Origin: an uncultured Eubacteriales bacterium
GTDB taxonomy: Bacteria; Bacillota; Clostridia; Oscillospirales; CAG-272
Assembly: GCA_934500855.1 (NCBI GenBank)
Contig: CAKSUH010000009.1
Location: 1-15,866 of the forward strand
DNA: 15,866 nt
Direction of reading: 5' to 3'
Numbering within the stretch: position 1 is the first letter of the stretch; each line of letters opens with the position of its first letter. A program made the position numbers and the translations under genes. Positions 13,301 through 15,866 of the stretch are shown piece by piece. The notes beneath the pieces are model-generated. The model was not told the origin of the DNA. It did no database searches and was given only the letters and a program-made list of their open reading frames with translations.

Positions 13301-15675
13301 ACACTCCGTATCTGAAATTCGTTGCAGAGGCGGCAGAGGGCTATGAAATTGAGCGGATCTATGACCTTTCCCTCCGAAATGCCGACGGCAGCGCTTACGA
13401 ACTTCCGCTCGGAGAGACACCGACGGTTACGCTGACGGTCGGCAGGTCCAATGCCGAGGCTTTGCGGGACGGCAGAATGTTCCTTACGCACATCACGCCA
13501 AAGGGACCCGAAACCTACGGCGTCGGATTCCGACCGATCACCGTTGACGCGGAAGCCGGTACGGTCAGCTTTACGGTTGAGAGCTTTTCTCCGTTCCTGT
13601 TGGTCAGCACGCCGGTTGCGTATTACGGCAGAAGCGCGCTTGCGGCATTGCCGAATTCCGAAGCTCTGCTCTATGCTTACGATCGGATTGCGGAGGGAAT
13701 CGAAAGAAGCGCGGCGGAAATCAATGTTTACAACGGCGTGAGCGCACTGACCAAGGCGGAACTGGAAACCGTGTTTGACGCGTACCGTTGCGACCGCACC
13801 GAGCATTTCTGGCTCGGAAACGGCTACAGCATCGGACTTGTTTCCAACCAAGCCCGCACATTGCACCCGTCCTATCTGCTGTCGGGAGATGCGCTTGCAA
13901 CGGCAAGGGCGGCATTTGACGCGGCGGTGGGGGAGATGCTTTCGGGTATCACTTCCGAAATGAGCGAATACGCGCGCGAAAAGCTGTTGCACGATCGCCT
14001 TGCGGCAAAACTCGTCTATGACGGAAGCGCCGAAAACGCGCATAATGCCTACGGAGCACTGGTCGAAGGCAGGGCAGTCTGCGAGGGGTATGCCGAAGCA
14101 TTCGCTTACCTGCTTCGGAAGGCGGGAATCCAATCCTTTATCGTAACCGGGAAAAGCGCAAATCCCGGCTCCGGAACATCCGAGGGGCACGCATGGAATC
14201 TGGTCAGAATCGACGGAAAATACTACCACGCGGATCCGACATGGGACGATCAGGGCGAGCAGATTTTCTATGCCTATTTCAACAAAACCGATGCGGAAAT
14301 TCTGGAGGATCACACGATTGACGAAAAGGCGTATGCGTTGCCTGCCTGCACCGATAAGGACGCCGATTACTTTACGGTAAACGGCGGCAGACTGCCCGCG
14401 TTCGATCTTGCGGCAGTGACGGAACTTCTGACGGCGGGAGGCGGCATGGCGCGCGTTTATGTAACGGGGGACCTTGCGGCATTCATCAGCGCGTTTGAAG
14501 CGAATCTTTCCGATGTAATCAGAGGTATGGGACTTACGGGGACGGTCAGCGCTTCCTACTCATCGCTCGGCAGAGAGGTCATTCTCAAAGTAAACGCCCC
14601 GCACATCCATATGTGGTCAACCGAATGGACCGGGAACGGTACGCATCACTGGCATGCGTGCATCGGCGAGGGGCTGTGCAACATCACTTCCGACAGCGAC
14701 AAAAACGGCTACGCGGCACATCTTTTTGACCGCGAGGTCGCCGATGAAATCTATCGGGTTGCCGGAACGGATTCCTCGTACTACAAATCCTGCATCTGCG
14801 GCGCAAAGGGGACGGAAACCTTCACAACCTACACCGTCCGCTTCGATGCCAACGGCGGAACGGGAAGCATGCCGGATGTCGCAAATGTTTTTGCGGGGAG
14901 TTATACGCTTCCCGAAAACGGCTTTACCGCACCTGTCGGAAAGCGGTTTGCGGGATGGGCTTCGGACGCGGCAGGCACGGCTGTTACGGGTAAGACCTAC
15001 AGCATAACGGCGGATGTGACCTTTTATGCGATCTGGGAAGATGATCCGCACACACAGCACGAATACGGCGCGGAGTGGTTCCGTAACGAGAGCACGCACT
15101 GGCACGAATGCGGGGTCTGCCATGAGAAGAAGGATGAGGCGGCGCACGCGTTTGAATGGAAGGTCGATCGGGAGCCGACCCCGTCCGAGGAAGGTTCCGG
15201 GCATGAGGAATGTCGGGTTTGCGGCTACAAAAAAAGCGCCGTTGCCATCGGGCGCCTTGCTCCCTCCGTTGTGGAGGGGAAGGAAAGCACATGGAGCAAG
15301 GGCGGAGAAGCGGGGCTGACATTCCGGTCGGATGCGGACTATGCGGATTTCGTCGGCGTTTTGGTGGACAATGCCGTGCTGTCCTCCGAATTCTACACCG
15401 TGCGGGAGGGCAGCACCGTTGTCGAACTGAAAGCAAGCTATCTCGAAACGCTTGCCGCGGGGGAACATCGTCTGACCATCCGTTCCGGAAGCGGGGATGC
15501 AACCGCAAGTTTTGTTGTGAAATCCGGGTCGGTTCCGACAACGGAAGGTCCGACAGACTCCGGGTCTCCGACCGATACGGTAATCCGGGTGATTGTTGCG
15601 GTCGCGGTCGGCGTCATCTGCGTGATTGTGATTGCGGTTATCGTCCGAAAGAAGGGGACCGCTTCGCGACGGTAA
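10384..15675 (+). CDS. Giant membrane-anchored surface protein with transglutaminase-like domain
   Basis: The 1763-residue product has a Sec signal peptide (cleavage likely after SASAA, about 32). The first part has an InlB-like module (45-122), CxxC units (181-271) and an unassigned beta region (272-485). InlB/Flg_new-like repeats run to about 815, then come a Gly/Lys linker (828-855), another CxxC unit and a Cys-rich knot (913-935). A beta domain (about 943-1080) precedes a transglutaminase-like core with Cys1233 (AVCEGYAEAF), His1269 (EGHAWNLV) and Asp1284 (HADPTWDD), the full catalytic triad. HWHAC/HWHEC units flank a canonical Flg_new repeat (1483-1552). An Ig-like module (1625-1713), a Pro/Thr/Ser linker, one transmembrane helix (about 1733-1754) and a short basic tail complete it. 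No LPxTG motif is seen. The ATG at 10384 has AAAGGA 8 nt upstream. The triad could serve crosslinking or proteolysis. Confidence 0.92.
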   Translation: MNKKTIRTLSLLLVVMLLLGCMPFGILSASAAGGKTPTAEGSAGEYRIVAWGGIIKKAGETTPLGDSVQAAAGTVLEISLDETKWAGHSFACWQCSDGTIIPEKSFRTLVDRLAAFYPVFSDLTGNFGDWEVLFRGTYCTDSILYARTDPATGLREYRTERAYHTDYTYERINGEKHLVRCQDCPYTDENYHYWDAGVVTTEASHLTDGVKTYTCIQCGEKRYELIERSNSHTYPLYPKDSDYIIDEPAVGRTPGKRHLKCTVCGFEQEPKAYILSALPESTKKVRHFTYESKSPYGAGSGLNSARVEEHYISDNAYYFSIKAEAVAYQFEFLWVNHGAHSPIYIRSGTRYGTPESAYYGIIGYADNREEFISMINSSHMLSGYNNGRLSSHLTSEYSGSRYFEKLWNDDYQRTKLKITKENVTRPGWKTPLTEYEYDYGSGRKPLLYVDENNVCVFQYVGPGDSMELKFTEELDEFPFPEPDRDRITCFGYEVTDGTYAAKGWDPHYGMISTETADDERRVTPRNAEAGKYFSHWEKYNFDTKRFEYCTDAATWIPSVSDVTKLRAVFRDVTYHIKVNGGYYQISVGWEKWSEETFTEGDVPYGTEIRLWADGSTVPEGKETDCFVDKSGERLSSYRFVPNADGEYTMTYKNKEAYFDAGARNGVVKKDGEAFSGGRFPIGSSLTLTSESTDAALYPYFIGWCRVRYGAGGEEYTVISADATYTATIEDDTGNNRIVAVWSASPTLPEKQWHNIRIVKGFAKQDYDGVAVSCLRVPDNTELLVVRDPTEKLKVQTWISSDTDTGTVIETKSASDYGTRFLINSASSDGGKGDGKYDGKGGKPGDGGTGYPANVTVTGTVTVCAEDAHVWNAGMVTTPPDYERDGVKTYTCTVCGTERTESVAKLVGYCVHACKTCGNCTLSENDPTCRAERCTCTAKNPPILLNQSGDIAGVSGNVTLYVTELITENDRPEDTPYLKFVAEAAEGYEIERIYDLSLRNADGSAYELPLGETPTVTLTVGRSNAEALRDGRMFLTHITPKGPETYGVGFRPITVDAEAGTVSFTVESFSPFLLVSTPVAYYGRSALAALPNSEALLYAYDRIAEGIERSAAEINVYNGVSALTKAELETVFDAYRCDRTEHFWLGNGYSIGLVSNQARTLHPSYLLSGDALATARAAFDAAVGEMLSGITSEMSEYAREKLLHDRLAAKLVYDGSAENAHNAYGALVEGRAVCEGYAEAFAYLLRKAGIQSFIVTGKSANPGSGTSEGHAWNLVRIDGKYYHADPTWDDQGEQIFYAYFNKTDAEILEDHTIDEKAYALPACTDKDADYFTVNGGRLPAFDLAAVTELLTAGGGMARVYVTGDLAAFISAFEANLSDVIRGMGLTGTVSASYSSLGREVILKVNAPHIHMWSTEWTGNGTHHWHACIGEGLCNITSDSDKNGYAAHLFDREVADEIYRVAGTDSSYYKSCICGAKGTETFTTYTVRFDANGGTGSMPDVANVFAGSYTLPENGFTAPVGKRFAGWASDAAGTAVTGKTYSITADVTFYAIWEDDPHTQHEYGAEWFRNESTHWHECGVCHEKKDEAAHAFEWKVDREPTPSEEGSGHEECRVCGYKKSAVAIGRLAPSVVEGKESTWSKGGEAGLTFRSDADYADFVGVLVDNAVLSSEFYTVREGSTVVELKASYLETLAAGEHRLTIRSGSGDATASFVVKSGSVPTTEGPTDSGSPTDTVIRVIVAVAVGVICVIVIAVIVRKKGTASRR

Positions 15676-15699
15676 TAGCATCTGCAGACAGCATGGAGA

Positions 15700-15729
15700 G
15701 GGGGCATCCGCCGTAAGGCGGATGCCCCC
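15700..15729. terminator. Strong hairpin between convergent genes (possible bidirectional terminator)
   Basis: A perfect 13-bp stem GGGGGCATCCGCC/GGCGGATGCCCCC encloses the tetraloop GTAA (a GNRA loop in the plus-strand RNA). It lies 24 nt after the giant gene's stop and faces the minus-strand gene from the right edge. Neither side has a U-tract, so intrinsic termination is uncertain despite the position. Confidence 0.6.
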
Positions 15730-15777
15730 ATTGTCGGGTAGCGGCTCAATCGGGCGACCCTCACCCGTGCCGTGATC

Positions 15778-15866
15778 TTATTCTCTGCGGTTCTTTTTTC
15801 GGACCGCAAATCGGTCGCACAGGGCAAGAATCCCGGGCAGGATAAACAAAATCAGCAGCGTTGCGG
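15778..15866 (-). CDS. C-terminal end of a membrane protein (5' part outside window)
   Basis: Only 28 residues are visible, ending at TAA (15780-15778): a hydrophobic helix LLILFILPGILALCDRF followed by a basic tail VRKKNRRE. A hydrophobic helix with LPG/LPA then a D-R-F turn and Lys/Arg tail is reminiscent of the last helix of RND/MMPL-type transporters, but this fragment is far too short to assign. It is convergent with the giant surface protein gene and separated from it by the hairpin at 15700-15729. Confidence 0.6.
   Translation of the reverse strand, partial: ATLLILFILPGILALCDRFAVRKKNRRE

Noticed and set aside
12430..14313. Minus-strand open frame of 627 codons opposite the giant surface protein
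   Set aside because: It is the shadow of a coding frame with a complete transglutaminase motif and clear repeats; the antisense product shows no domain and no Shine-Dalgarno.
15540..15675. Sortase (LPxTG-type) anchor at the C-terminus of the giant protein
   Set aside because: The PTTEGPTDSGSPTD spacer lacks an LPxTG-like motif; a plain transmembrane helix with basic tail fits better.
1..15866. CRISPR arrays, insertion sequences, tRNA or rRNA genes
   Set aside because: No regularly spaced direct repeats, transposase motifs or RNA gene signatures were seen on either strand.

Overview
The window looks like chromosome of a moderately GC-rich, low-GC-phylum (Firmicutes/Bacillota) bacterium, most likely an uncultured gut-type Clostridia. 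Three things suggest this: an intact ctsR-mcsA-mcsB-clpC stress operon with perfect CtsR operators, AAAGGAGG-type ribosome binding sites before almost every gene, and large surface proteins built from CxxC, 'HWHEC' and InlB/Flg_new-like modules that are typical of gut Clostridia. The phylum is well supported; anything finer is inference.

Region 1 (1-3430, minus strand) is housekeeping. It reads ctsR, mcsA, mcsB, clpC, and clpC runs off the left edge. The promoter has its -35 hexamer inside two overlapping tandem CtsR boxes, so the operon should be autorepressed and released by heat or protein stress. McsA/McsB is the protein-arginine kinase that marks proteins for ClpC.

Region 2 (3571-6922, minus strand) is a two-gene operon with its own extended -10 promoter and a rho-independent terminator. 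It encodes an extracellular solute-binding lipoprotein and, 12 nt later, a membrane protein with an extracellular sensor-like domain and a cytoplasmic LuxR-type HTH that starts at TTG. No permease genes are present, so the pair looks like a ligand-sensing unit more than a transporter. Its leader of about 240 nt is rich in inverted repeats and has a G-quadruplex motif on the opposite strand.

Region 3 (6923-15729, plus strand) is an accessory surface-protein cluster. It holds a possible 45-codon small ORF, an 834-residue lipoprotein, a 147-residue protein of unknown function, and a 1763-residue membrane-anchored surface protein with a complete transglutaminase-like Cys-His-Asp triad. The last two genes overlap by 8 nt. 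The lipoprotein carries, between Ig-like and Cys-rich modules, a clear copy of domains 2 and 3 of elongation factor Tu without the GTPase domain. This is the most unusual feature of the window. The lipoprotein and the giant protein share CxxC and HWHEC modules and probably act together outside the cell.

At the right edge, the C-terminal end of an unidentified minus-strand membrane protein enters the window.
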